From the NCBI RefSeq assembly GCF_032229285.1, contig NZ_CP135084.1, forward strand, positions 2,418,001 through 2,482,000: a DNA stretch of 64,000 bases, written 5' to 3'. Below the pieces are notes generated by a model. That model was not told the origin of the DNA. It ran no database searches and saw only the letters and a program-made list of their open reading frames with translations. Positions 1 to 6,752 of this stretch are shown piece by piece; positions within the stretch are counted from its first letter, which is position 1; each line of letters begins with the position of its first letter. Made by a program: the position numbers and the translations under genes. The DNA is from Rheinheimera sp. MMS21-TC3. Its GTDB lineage: Bacteria; Pseudomonadota; Gammaproteobacteria; Enterobacterales; Alteromonadaceae.

Positions 1-484
1 TGTCTGTATTTTGCTTTGTAAACTGGTTAGTGCTAAATAACTGACTTAGCTGATTTAATGTCTGTTTTAAGCCTACTTGCTTAAATAAGTAGCGCATACT
101 GCGCCAGCACCAGATTAAGGCTAAGACTTGCAGTACAATTAATATAGCCACAGCGGCTAAAACAGAATTTAACAACTGAAACATAGCCATACCTATTAAG
201 GCTAAGATGCTTCCCCATAACATAATAAGGCCTGCTCCAAAGCACACTAATATGGCTGTCGCTAAGGTTAAACTTCGTACCGATAGCACCCACTCTGCTT
301 TTGCTTGCTGTTTAACTAAATCTGTTTGCACCTTATATTGCTGCGCCACTGAACTGGCTAGCGCAGCAATTTCAGCAATATCATCCAAGGTCTTTTCTAT
401 ACCAGAACCTTTTGCTTTATCCGCAGGCTTAGCTGCTTCTGAAGCAAACGGCTCTGCCCCTTGCTGAGTGTCTTGCTCTGACAT
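1..484 (-). CDS. yqjE: YqjE-like membrane protein (holin superfamily III type), partial
   Basis: The reading frame opens at an ATG at 484 and runs off the left edge after 161 visible codons, so the C-terminus is missing. The N-terminal third is charged and Ala/Glu/Lys-rich, a short helical stretch follows, then two strongly hydrophobic segments at about residues 70-95 and 100-125. This is the layout of the YqjE/Phage_holin_3_6 group. It sits 3 bp downstream of a YqjD/DUF883 gene, matching the yqjD-yqjE pairing of enterobacteria, where these inner-membrane proteins are linked to stationary phase or stress and YqjD to ribosome association. The family call rests on topology plus neighbour rather than on a unique motif. 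Confidence 0.65.
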   Translation of the reverse strand, partial: MSEQDTQQGAEPFASEAAKPADKAKGSGIEKTLDDIAEIAALASSVAQQYKVQTDLVKQQAKAEWVLSVRSLTLATAILVCFGAGLIMLWGSILALIGMAMFQLLNSVLAAVAILIVLQVLALIWCWRSMRYLFKQVGLKQTLNQLSQLFSTNQFTKQNTD

Positions 485-487
485 TAA

Positions 488-799
488 CTACTTACCGCGA
501 CGTAAAAGTGCAGTAAGTAACACACCAGCGGCAAAAGCAATACCTGCCGCAGCTACTGGGTTTTCAGAGGCAAAAGTACGAGTGCGCTGGTAACCACTTT
601 CTAATTGCTGCTGCAACTGCTCTTGCCGCTGATGCCAAGCTTCACTTGATTCAGACGCTGTTTTACGAATGGTCTCTTCTGCGTTTGCCGCTTTAGTCGA
701 CATTGCATCAACAGCATGATGTGCCGCTGCTGCCGCTTTTTCAGTTAAAGGTGAGCCAAACTCATTTACATCTGTTTTATTCTTAGTTGAATTAGCCAT
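488..799 (-). CDS. yqjD: DUF883 family protein (YqjD/ElaB type)
   Basis: A 103-residue protein with an Ala-rich amphipathic helical N-terminal part and a single C-terminal membrane segment at about residues 82-98, ending in a basic RRGK tail. The ENPVAAAGIAFAAGVLLTALL segment is the typical DUF883 anchor. In E. coli, YqjD and ElaB are inner-membrane, C-tail-anchored proteins that bind ribosomes in stationary phase; that role is inferred here from family. A perfect GGAGGT ribosome binding site lies 6-7 nt upstream of the ATG. It forms an apparent operon with the YqjE-like gene that starts 3 bp after its stop. Confidence 0.85.
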   Translation of the reverse strand: MANSTKNKTDVNEFGSPLTEKAAAAAHHAVDAMSTKAANAEETIRKTASESSEAWHQRQEQLQQQLESGYQRTRTFASENPVAAAGIAFAAGVLLTALLRRGK

Positions 800-1170
800 A
801 ATATACCTCCTTAAAACTTAAGATTAGCAGTACAACTGCAAAATCCCAGTATACTGCCTGCCCTATAACTTAAAGCAAATTACAGGCCAACAAATAAAGG
901 CTTTTAAAATCAATGCATTAAGCCAAGAAGAAAATATAAACTATAATTAATACTTTTAATATCAGTAGCTGTTACTACCATTAAGTAATTTTTACCGACA
1001 GCAAGCTTAAGCTTAAATACATAACCACTATGCCACAAAAAAACAACAATTAATAAGACCTTAATGCCCCTTAAATTAGCCCAACTTGCATTTTGCAATG
1101 ATATAGTGTAACATATTGATTGTGTTATTATTTTAATCTGTGATTATATTTCTAGAACAAGGAGAGTATT
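800..1170. other. Intergenic region between divergent yqjD and CarD-like genes
   Basis: About 370 bp, AT-rich, between divergently transcribed genes, so promoters for both must lie here. A 62-codon minus-strand frame (910-1098) has no ribosome binding site and no recognisable family, and I do not call it. I see no strong hairpin or terminator. Confidence 0.5.
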
Positions 1171-1668
1171 ATTACTATTAATAAAGGTGATCGTATTTAT
1201 CATCCCGGTCATGGTATCGGTATCGTAAAGTTTATTGGTAAAAAAAGCTTTTCTGGTGACAGCAAAGCCAAGTTTGTCAAACTCTACTTCGAACGCAACG
1301 ACCTCACTTGGTTAGTTCGCGCTAACGACATGCCAAGTTCTATTCGCAATATTATAAGCGCCAAAGAGGCCAGAAAAATTATTAGCCACTTACAAAACTG
1401 GCAAGGTAAAGTTAGCGAACAATGGAAAGTTAGAGCAACAGCTAACCAAGCCGCTATAGAAAAGGGTGACCCCTTTGGCTACGCTGAAGTCGTAAAAGGC
1501 TTAACTGTTATGCAAGAACAGAACCCACTTAGCGCAACTGATCGCAAGCATTTAAATCGCGGCTTAGAATACTTATGCGAAGAGCTAGCCGACGCTTTAG
1601 GTAAAACTCACGAAAGAGTCCGCCAACTAATAGATAAAGCTACAGCCTCACAACCCTCAGTTGCCTAA
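1171..1668 (+). CDS. CarD/CdnL-like transcriptional regulator, probable ATT start
   Basis: The frame opens after a TAG at 1153 and encodes about 165 residues. The N-terminal region, with NKGDRIYHPGHGIG followed by a beta-rich segment ending at about residue 55, resembles the CarD_CdnL_TRCF RNA-polymerase-interaction domain; the rest is helical. CarD-family proteins bind the RNA polymerase beta subunit and stabilise open complexes. There is no ATG, GTG or TTG before the ATG at 1330, which would delete the whole RNAP-binding domain. A perfect AAGGAG (1159-1164) stands 6 nt before ATT at 1171, so an ATT start is the best reading. ATT at 1168 or 1177 is possible. The gene lies just outside the cassette array and faces away from yqjD. 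The family call is fairly confident, the start is inference. Confidence 0.7.
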   Translation: MTINKGDRIYHPGHGIGIVKFIGKKSFSGDSKAKFVKLYFERNDLTWLVRANDMPSSIRNIISAKEARKIISHLQNWQGKVSEQWKVRATANQAAIEKGDPFGYAEVVKGLTVMQEQNPLSATDRKHLNRGLEYLCEELADALGKTHERVRQLIDKATASQPSVA

Positions 1669-1767
1669 AGCAACTAAAGCCATAATAGATTGGCATTTTT
1701 AAGCTATATAATCTTGGCTTTGACAACTTTTCTACTTTTTTCAATTAAGCTTTATTAATATAGCAGT

Positions 1768-1831
1768 ATCTAACGCCTAAGATAGCACCCCTATGCTATC
1801 TGGGCGTGCTATCTGGCTAGCGCAGTTAACT
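1768..1831 (-). other. attC site (last cassette of the array)
   Basis: 64 bp, bounded by ATCTAAC and GTTAACT. The arms match as TAACGCC..TA..AGATAGCAC against the complement of GTGCTATCTGGCTAGCGCAGTTA, with extra unpaired bases as in true attC sites. It lies 137 bp beyond the stop of the preceding cassette gene, an unusually long 3' gap, and marks the array end nearest the CarD-like gene. Confidence 0.65.
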
Positions 1832-1967
1832 ACAACTATTGCCAAGCTATCCTTACCAGAAAAACTGTCGGCCCTGGAGTAAAGCATTTTGTTATAATTC
1901 ATTTACTATAAGAAACAACTGGGTCCCCTCTTCTTTCAGCACTACATCAAACCCTTTGAAATATTTA

Positions 1968-2249
1968 TTATATGTTACTACGATTAGCTAAATTTTTTTT
2001 ATACTTTCGTTCGCTATAGTGCCAAGTTAGCAAGCCATAAACTACTCCCGCTAATAGCCAAACTATACAATGAGTTATGGCGCTCTTTGACGTAAAACCA
2101 TCTGTAAATGGCTTGTTTATAAAAGCCATAAATATCAACATTGGTAAGCCCCATAACAAGACACCAGTAACTAGAACAAATTTTAGTTTTCCTTTTGTTC
2201 GTGTTTTTTCCCATGCTTTAAATTGATCATCTTTCATTAAATTTAACAT
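1968..2249 (-). CDS. Small two-span membrane protein (cassette gene)
   Basis: A 93-residue protein with a charged N-terminus (KAWEKTRTKGK), hydrophobic spans at about residues 24-43 and 59-77, and a basic tail. I recognise no named family. Short two-span membrane proteins are common integron cassette products. Two starts are possible, the ATG at 2249 or the one at 2237 (MKDDQF...). Neither has a strong Shine-Dalgarno. The upstream attC (2265-2342) has a mutated crossover base, so this cassette may no longer be excisable by itself. Confidence 0.6.
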   Translation of the reverse strand: MLNLMKDDQFKAWEKTRTKGKLKFVLVTGVLLWGLPMLIFMAFINKPFTDGFTSKSAITHCIVWLLAGVVYGLLTWHYSERKYKKNLANRSNI

Positions 2250-2264
2250 CCAAGTTTAAATAAC

Positions 2265-2342
2265 ACATAAAGCCCCGCGCATACGCGCTAACTTGTGCGC
2301 CCCACAGGCACAGCAGGCATCTAATGACGAGATTTGTTATAA
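2265..2342 (-). other. attC site with mutated crossover base
   Basis: The arms closely match the attC at 8681-8758 (shared CCCCGCGCAT, GCGC and AACTTGTG blocks), but the low-coordinate box reads ACATAAA instead of ACATAAC. On the minus strand the conserved G of the cleaved GTT is therefore T. The other end is GTTATAA. It is probably recombination-deficient. Confidence 0.65.
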
Positions 2343-2414
2343 ACTTTCATTGCTGCTAAAAGCAAAAATAATTGCTGATGAACTGAGAGATAATATAACT
2401 GTCTTTGAAGTCAA
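2337..2414 (-). CDS. Micro-ORF of a ~215-bp mini-cassette (25 residues, TTG start)
   Basis: The cassette between the attC sites at 2265-2342 and 2479-2563 holds no normal gene. A TTG at 2414 opens a 25-residue frame beginning MTSKTVILSLSSSAIIF, hydrophobic in its centre, with GGGGAG 7 nt upstream. Its TAA stop lies inside the GTTATAA box of the attC, the same geometry as the dfrA stop in its attC. An 18-residue hydrophobic frame (MAFFLIIIYIYLVWGVVF, ATG at 2467, stop at 2411) overlaps the start region and could be translationally coupled. Both are below the size at which sequence alone can prove coding, and no family is recognised. Confidence 0.3.
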   Translation of the reverse strand: MTSKTVILSLSSSAIIFAFSSNESL

Positions 2415-2478
2415 AACACTACTCCCCAAACCAAATAGATATAAATAATAATTAGAAAAAACGCCATACTCTCGGTTT

Positions 2479-2563
2479 ACCTAACACATTTATAAACGGC
2501 TCGCATCCAGTGAAACCCACGTTTTTTTTGTGGACGGAACGAGGTTTGATAAATTAGTTAGGC
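2479..2563 (-). other. attC site
   Basis: 85 bp bounded by ACCTAAC and GTTAGGC. The arms CTAACACATTTATAAACGGCTCG and the complement of CGAGGTTTGATAAATTAGTTAG pair with a few extrahelical bases. The loop carries a CCCAC/GTGG stem around a T-run. Confidence 0.75.
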
Positions 2564-2736
2564 CATATAGTAGAGCCATGGAGCCAATCATGAGAGCTTA
2601 CTCCACTCCTGTGAACTAGGGAGGGTATCAAGCGCCTTTTTGCTAGCAAAGAACCGCGCCCACAGTTTTTACACACAATCTTAATTTGAATAAAAAGAAG
2701 TACAGAAATAAATATTAAGGGAAGAAAACTCTCCAA
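2554..2736 (-). CDS. Small hypothetical membrane protein (cassette gene)
   Basis: A 60-residue frame starting at TTG 2736. An AAGGAG stands about 12 nt upstream, slightly far, and the bases between give no better start. Residues 4-20 form one hydrophobic span (LPLIFISVLLFIQIKIV), followed by CKNCG and a basic, Ser-rich tail. The stop is adjacent to the GTTAGGC end of the attC at 2479-2563, as expected for a cassette gene. No family is recognised, and the single CxxC pair is not enough to assign metal binding. Confidence 0.45.
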   Translation of the reverse strand: MESFLPLIFISVLLFIQIKIVCKNCGRGSLLAKRRLIPSLVHRSGVSSHDWLHGSTIWPN

Positions 2737-2756
2737 GTATTAATTATCTCCTTTAC

Positions 2757-2837
2757 GTATAACGCCCGCCACAAACGCGAGCAACTTGTTGCGAGTCGAG
2801 CGCCCAAAGGGCGCGTTTTTGATGGCGATTGTTAGTG
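2757..2837 (-). other. attC site
   Basis: 81 bp bounded by GTATAAC and GTTAGTG, following the BrnT/BrnA cassette. The inner arms contain GAGCAACTTGTTGCGAGTCG and GCGCCC/GGGCGC complementarity. Confidence 0.8.
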
Positions 2838-2842
2838 GCCTT

Positions 2843-2971
2843 TCAGTCCTCAGACTTGGGCTTTGATTTTTCTTCTTTCTGCTGTTTATACAACAATGCG
2901 AAGTTCGATTTTCCCTTCATCTTACGCAACTCTTCTAATGTCGCGCGTGTCTTTCCTGCAACCTTTTTCAT
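2843..2971 (-). CDS. BrnA-like mini-protein (possible second antitoxin)
   Basis: A 42-residue frame. Its ATG overlaps the TAA of the preceding BrnA-like gene (TAATG), and a TAGGAGA Shine-Dalgarno sits inside that gene's last codons, so it is very likely translated by coupling. The sequence MKKVAGKTRATLEELRKMKG resembles the N-terminal part of BrnA-type antitoxins. It also aligns with the neighbouring 60-residue protein (LEELRKMKGKSNF against LQQIRKLKSLSDAKKF). The acidic middle and the DNA-binding C-terminus of full-length BrnA are missing, and the tail is Lys/Glu-rich. It could be an eroded paralogue or a short accessory antitoxin. The frame and start are well supported; the function is inference. 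Confidence 0.6.
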   Translation of the reverse strand: MKKVAGKTRATLEELRKMKGKSNFALLYKQQKEEKSKPKSED

Positions 2972-3153
2972 TATTTTCTCCTAACTAGTTCAAATTGCTT
3001 TAGTTCTTCATCCGTTAGCTGGTAAAGATCTGGATCTTCAGCAATTTGCTTATCAATTTCTTCTTCTGTGGTTTCGTTGAATTTCTTTGCATCAGATAGA
3101 CTTTTAAGCTTTCGAATTTGCTGCAATGTTAATCGTGTTGTCTGTTCAGGCAT
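2971..3153 (-). CDS. brnA: BrnA-like antitoxin (short form)
   Basis: A 60-residue protein following brnT with an 8-bp overlap, the usual toxin-first order of brnTA operons. The block IRKLKSLSDAKKF, then EEEIDKQIAEDPD and LTDEE, matches the N-terminal, toxin-contacting half of the BrnA family. At 60 residues it is shorter than usual BrnA (about 80-100) and ends (FELVRRK) before a complete ribbon-helix-helix domain. Autoregulation by DNA binding may therefore be weak or absent. A second, even shorter BrnA-like gene follows by TAATG coupling. BrnA normally neutralises BrnT and represses the operon; the first part is likely here, the second uncertain. Confidence 0.75.
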   Translation of the reverse strand: MPEQTTRLTLQQIRKLKSLSDAKKFNETTEEEIDKQIAEDPDLYQLTDEELKQFELVRRK

Positions 3154-3457
3154 TTTTTAATCCCTCGGAAAAAGTCCTCGTTTCATATTGCTGAATGTCT
3201 TTTTTCTTAGCGCGGCGTACTGAGATAATTCTGTTTACGTGTTTACCTTCGGAATACACCCGCACTGTATATACAACGAACAAGATGCCTAGCGACCCGC
3301 GGCCAATAGTCTGATATCGTTGCTCCCCGTAGTCCTTCCGGTTATCCTCCCTTACTTGGCGTAAAGGGTCATCCCAAATTAAAGCGGCATCGATAAAGTC
3401 GATACCTCGTTCGAAAAGCGTCGTTTGTCTCTTGGATTCATCCCACTCAAATTCCAT
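3146..3457 (-). CDS. brnT: BrnT family ribonuclease toxin
   Basis: A 103-residue protein starting at the ATG at 3457, which has AAGGAG 7 nt upstream; a longer frame to 3517 would run into the attC and lacks a ribosome site. MEFEWDESK, the central ALIWDDPLRQVRED and RYQTIGRGSLGILFVVYTVR, and the terminal RIISVRRAKKKDIQQYE are diagnostic of BrnT, a RelE-like RNase that inhibits translation. It heads a three-gene cassette with two BrnA-like proteins. Such toxin-antitoxin cassettes are known to stabilise sedentary cassette arrays; that role is inferred here. Confidence 0.9.
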   Translation of the reverse strand: MEFEWDESKRQTTLFERGIDFIDAALIWDDPLRQVREDNRKDYGEQRYQTIGRGSLGILFVVYTVRVYSEGKHVNRIISVRRAKKKDIQQYETRTFSEGLKNA

Positions 3458-3499
3458 CTTATCTCCTTGTGTATTGTTAAAACTCTGTACTTGAATAGC

Positions 3500-3586
3500 C
3501 ACTAACGCAAAGCACACGGGCGACGAGCCGCACAGCGGGTTGGCGTCCCAGCGACCAACGGGAGCGAGTGATGCGTATTGTTAGGC
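3500..3586 (-). other. attC site (CACACGGGCG family)
   Basis: 87 bp bounded by CACTAAC and GTTAGGC, with internal CACACGGGCG and GAGTGATGCG blocks shared with the sites at 6668, 10340, 10855 and 12228. Confidence 0.85.
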
Positions 3587-4027
3587 ATTTTTCACACCTA
3601 AAACTGACCACTGCTGCCAAGAACCTAGAGCAAACAGACCGCCAATAAACAAACATATACCAGAACTAATTAACCAAAATGTCAGGCTGTTTTCTGGGAA
3701 CATTGGCATTAACCCGACGAAGGAAACTCCACGAAGTAAAAAGATACCAGTAATGAGGATTAGCGCTAGTTTTGTCAGTGGTAAACGTTTAATTACGCCC
3801 GCGCCCGAAAGGCCATAAAGCGCCCAAACCAAAAGCACCATGACAATGACAGAGGTTACAATTGTCGGATACCAAAGCTCTTGCTCTGCCATCCGAGCCA
3901 TCTGTTCGCCTGCACCAAAGAAACGATACCAATCGCCCCCGAATACAATACAGCCCAGATGAGCAAATGCAGCAGCGAAACAACATATCGCCGCAGCCAG
4001 AAGATATTTATTACTAACAGAATGCAT
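3581..4027 (-). CDS. Four-span membrane protein (cassette gene)
   Basis: 148 residues with hydrophobic segments at about 8-30, 55-77, 84-105 and 115-137, so four predicted spans with a short loop (GGDWYRFFGAGEQMARMAEQ) between the first two. It resembles small integral membrane proteins often found as single-gene integron cassettes, but I cannot name a function. A good GGAGG-type site (CGGAGGAAAG) precedes the ATG at 4027. The stop lies within the GTTAGGC end of the attC at 3500-3586. Confidence 0.75.
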   Translation of the reverse strand: MHSVSNKYLLAAAICCFAAAFAHLGCIVFGGDWYRFFGAGEQMARMAEQELWYPTIVTSVIVMVLLVWALYGLSGAGVIKRLPLTKLALILITGIFLLRGVSFVGLMPMFPENSLTFWLISSGICLFIGGLFALGSWQQWSVLGVKNA

Positions 4028-4042
4028 CTTTCCTCCGTGAAT

Positions 4043-4133
4043 GCCTAACGCCCAAATTTAGCGCGGAAAGCCGCGCAGCGGGTTGACGTCGCAGCCAGCG
4101 CTGTTTGCTGGCGATAAAATTTTTTTGTTAGCT
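4043..4133 (-). other. attC site
   Basis: 91 bp bounded by GCCTAAC and GTTAGCT, with strong central complementarity (GCGGAAAGCCGC and CCAGCGCTG..TGCTGG stems). Confidence 0.8.
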
Positions 4134-4994
4134 GCCTTTGCTTTGTTTTGGAATAGCTTTTTGAAGACCATCCGTTAGTAACACCGCAAAGGCGCTTTGA
4201 TGAGTCAATCCTGACAATATTTTGGATTGGATGCTTAAGCCTTGATAATCTCGTGATTTTAACTGATTCTCGAATGCATGCATTTCCTCTACCATACTAC
4301 CTTCTTCACTACCGATGTACATGAATACACTTGCTTTCATGGCCTTATTATTTTTTGCAAAGTCACTTTCCAGCCGAAACATCGCTTTGTTGTCATACCA
4401 GAACGATGGACTACCTAAGATGTAGTAGTCAAATAGTTCGGCATTAGTGATCAAGATGTTGGCGCCAAGCAAACCGCCATATGAATGACCAACAAATATT
4501 TTTTTATCCTGTCTGATTCGGTATGTTTGACTAATCAGAGGTAAAACCTCATCTGAAATGAAACTAATGTACTGACTGGCTTTACCTGAATACTTCTGAA
4601 CGTCGAGCGAATGCCCCCTTTTTTCATTTGGGGCATATGTTGGTGTGTAGTCTCTTGTGCGACTAAGCAAAGGGTTATGCCCTTTGGAATATGAAATCCC
4701 TACAATAATGACATCCTCGATGTCTCGGCCTGCCATCAGATGAACAATGCCGCTCGCCACTGCAACTGAATAACCTGTGTCGTTTAATAATACCAGCGGG
4801 TATTTTTTGTTATTTTCTGAGTAATCGTTAGGCAGGCGAATATACAGTTCATACTCCAATCCGCTTACTTCAGATTTTATATTCAGGGTATGCGTATTTC
4901 GAATTTTAAATTCAGTACTCTCTTTAGCGCATAGCGGCACTGAGAAAAAAATAACTAGAGCAAAAGCCAACTTAATAAACTTAGAAAGCATCAT
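4128..4994 (-). CDS. Exported alpha/beta-hydrolase, esterase D/IroE-Fes type
   Basis: 288 residues with an N-terminal signal peptide (about residues 1-23, ending PLCA-KE). The GHSYGG motif at about residue 167 is the nucleophile elbow of the putative esterase family (PF00756), which includes IroE- and BesA-like siderophore esterases and esterase D. The C-terminal HQSAF supplies a likely catalytic His, and an Asp/Glu lies near IGSEEGS. The product should act in the periplasm on an ester substrate that cannot be identified from sequence. AAGGAA lies just ahead of two consecutive ATGs; the second (4991) has the better spacing. It is a single-gene cassette with its own attC at 4043-4133. Confidence 0.8.
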   Translation of the reverse strand: MMLSKFIKLAFALVIFFSVPLCAKESTEFKIRNTHTLNIKSEVSGLEYELYIRLPNDYSENNKKYPLVLLNDTGYSVAVASGIVHLMAGRDIEDVIIVGISYSKGHNPLLSRTRDYTPTYAPNEKRGHSLDVQKYSGKASQYISFISDEVLPLISQTYRIRQDKKIFVGHSYGGLLGANILITNAELFDYYILGSPSFWYDNKAMFRLESDFAKNNKAMKASVFMYIGSEEGSMVEEMHAFENQLKSRDYQGLSIQSKILSGLTHQSAFAVLLTDGLQKAIPKQSKGS

Positions 4995-5022
4995 TTTCCT
5001 TAAATGTGTGAAGGTTAACCAC

Positions 5023-5078
5023 AGCTAACGCCCAAAGCAAGCGCGCGGTACGCGTCGCCATGCCTTTGTTTGTTAGCA
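5023..5078 (-). other. attC site (short)
   Basis: 56 bp bounded by AGCTAAC and GTTAGCA, at the short limit for attC. The GCGCGCGGTACGCG segment forms the central stem. Confidence 0.7.
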
Positions 5079-5258
5079 GCCTACGCCAAAACTTGCGCGG
5101 CTTGCCGCACTAGCAAACCTAAACAACGGCAGACTGCTTTTAATTAAAACTAAACCAGTTAACTGCGAAACAGCGCGCCAACCGGAACTTGTAAAACTGT
5201 TTAAACGAAGCCTCAAAGAACAACGCCACTGTGCCAACAAAGATTGCACTAAACACAC
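5073..5258 (-). CDS. Doubtful 61-residue cassette ORF
   Basis: Between attC sites at 5023-5078 and 5361-5420 lies about 280 bp with no clear gene. A GTG-initiated 61-residue frame on the cassette strand ends in the attC box. That geometry is weak evidence, because attC ends supply a TAA in one frame. There is no Shine-Dalgarno before the GTG. An overlapping plus-strand frame, basic and Cys-containing, is open through the same bases but lacks an early start. I recognise neither product. The cassette may be non-coding or hold a decayed gene. Confidence 0.25.
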   Translation of the reverse strand: MCLVQSLLAQWRCSLRLRLNSFTSSGWRAVSQLTGLVLIKSSLPLFRFASAASRASFGVGC

Positions 5259-5360
5259 AAACTGGCGTACTTTAATGGCTTGGTTTTGCTGCTATAGAAA
5301 ACGAAACACGAGCAAAGCCAAAATAAAACTACAAACTGAATCCGTTAAAACCCGAAAACC

Positions 5361-5420
5361 TGCTAACGCCCGCGTAAAGCGCGCGAGGTACGAGCGTCGC
5401 ATTTAACGCGATTGTTATGC
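5361..5420 (-). other. attC site (short, 59-bp-element type)
   Basis: 60 bp bounded by TGCTAAC and GTTATGC, with CCCGCGTAAAGCGCGC pairing against GCGTCGCATTTAACGCG. It follows the serine hydrolase gene after a 59-bp untranslated gap. Confidence 0.75.
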
Positions 5421-5479
5421 TCTCTTTGCATGGTTAAAAACTAACACCGGATGACAAAATTTAAAATCACCCAGTTTTG

Positions 5480-6652
5480 TCATTGAATATACTCTTTGCG
5501 AACAACATTTGATAATTTAGGCATCAAGCTTTGCTGTAATGGAGTATTAGTCACGTACATTAAAACCACACCGTCATCAACATAATTATAGATATCCATA
5601 TCAAAGAAATCGTTTGCGCCACCATGATTGATTATTCTTCGCGTACCAGCCTGATTCGCCCTAACCATCCAGCCATACCCATAAAATATTCCCGAAGTCA
5701 CCTCAACATACGGAGAATACAGTTTATCTTTTGAAGCTTCAGACAAAATCGAGTTGTTTGCAAGAGCCAAGTACCAAAGGTGGAGATCATTTAGAGTGGA
5801 CAGTAAGCCACCATTGCCATGCAGAGACCACCAAGGTCCATCTTTTGCCCAAGATTGCTCAAGAGGCGTTCCCCATCGGTCGCTTCTTCCAAAAACAGAA
5901 CCGACACCAGCCAGCAATCGATGATGGCGATAACGTGAGTCTCTTTGATAACCAACAATGAAGTCTTGCTCACTCCATGAAGGAATTCGATAGCCTGTAT
6001 TGTTCATACCTGCAGGTAAAAATAGATGTTCATGCAAAAAAGCTTCATAGCTTTGATTACTAGCTTTCTCGATAACAAGAGCTAGCAAGCTGAAACCAAT
6101 GTTCGAGTAATTAAAGGTTTCACCAGGCCTTGAACGAAGTCGCGAGTTAAGTGCATGCTGCTCAAGCTGTTGACGGGTTGCTGGTGTGTAATCGCCTTTG
6201 TAGTTTGCTTTGAAGCCTGCCGTATGAGTTAAAAGTTGATGCAGTGTAATACCTTGTTTTTCAGCAGGCACATTATGGAAGAATTGCTCAAGCGTATCAT
6301 GTACTGACAGAGCGCCTTGCTCTTCGAGCTTTAGAATGGCTGCTGCAGTAAACTGCTTCGTCATAGATAAGATATCGACAACAGTATCAGCAGTAAAAGG
6401 TCGTTTATCTTCCTTGTCGGCATAACCAATGCCTTGCTCAAACAGCTTCGCTTGACCTTTAGCTACAAGAACCATACCCGAAAAACCAGAAGTCTTAGCA
6501 TCCTCATACCAGTCAATCAGCGGCTGTCGGGTATCAACACTGGATGCTGCGCTAGCAATCAGTCGATCATTTTCGGGTTCATCTGGCTTGCTGTTGGCTA
6601 TTGAACACGAAGAAATTAGTGTTAGTGATAGCAGGCCGATCACAATTTTCAA
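5480..6652 (-). CDS. Beta-lactamase-fold serine hydrolase lipoprotein (class C/PBP4 type)
   Basis: 390 residues. The N-terminus is a lipoprotein signal with lipobox LISSC (Cys at about 16). The class C beta-lactamase/esterase motifs are present in order: SMTK (SxxK nucleophile and base), YSN (YxN) and HGG near the C-terminus (equivalent to KTG, with His). These active-site elements look intact. The HGG variant and overall pattern fit PF00144 esterases or peptidases more than a true AmpC, so beta-lactam hydrolysis cannot be assumed. It would sit in the periplasm attached to a membrane. It is carried as a cassette with attC at 5361-5420. Confidence 0.85.
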   Translation of the reverse strand: MKIVIGLLSLTLISSCSIANSKPDEPENDRLIASAASSVDTRQPLIDWYEDAKTSGFSGMVLVAKGQAKLFEQGIGYADKEDKRPFTADTVVDILSMTKQFTAAAILKLEEQGALSVHDTLEQFFHNVPAEKQGITLHQLLTHTAGFKANYKGDYTPATRQQLEQHALNSRLRSRPGETFNYSNIGFSLLALVIEKASNQSYEAFLHEHLFLPAGMNNTGYRIPSWSEQDFIVGYQRDSRYRHHRLLAGVGSVFGRSDRWGTPLEQSWAKDGPWWSLHGNGGLLSTLNDLHLWYLALANNSILSEASKDKLYSPYVEVTSGIFYGYGWMVRANQAGTRRIINHGGANDFFDMDIYNYVDDGVVLMYVTNTPLQQSLMPKLSNVVRKEYIQ

Positions 6653-6667
6653 TGCATACTCCTTTTT

Positions 6668-6752
6668 GCATAACGCTTAGCACACGGGCGACGACCGCAA
6701 CGCGGTTGGCGTCCCAGCGACCAATGGGAGCGAGTGATGCGCATTGTTAGCT
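6668..6752 (-). other. attC site (CACACGGGCG family)
   Basis: 85 bp bounded by GCATAAC and GTTAGCT, sharing the CACACGGGCG and GAGTGATGCGCATTG blocks with four other sites of this array. Confidence 0.85.

Noticed and set aside
910..1098. 62-codon minus-strand frame in the yqjD-carD gap
   Set aside because: No ribosome site, no family resemblance, AT-rich composition typical of spurious frames, and it overlaps the likely promoter region.
5480..6652. AmpC-type beta-lactamase resistance cassette
   Set aside because: SxxK, YxN and HGG are shared with esterases and peptidases; the lipoprotein signal and HGG do not specifically indicate AmpC.
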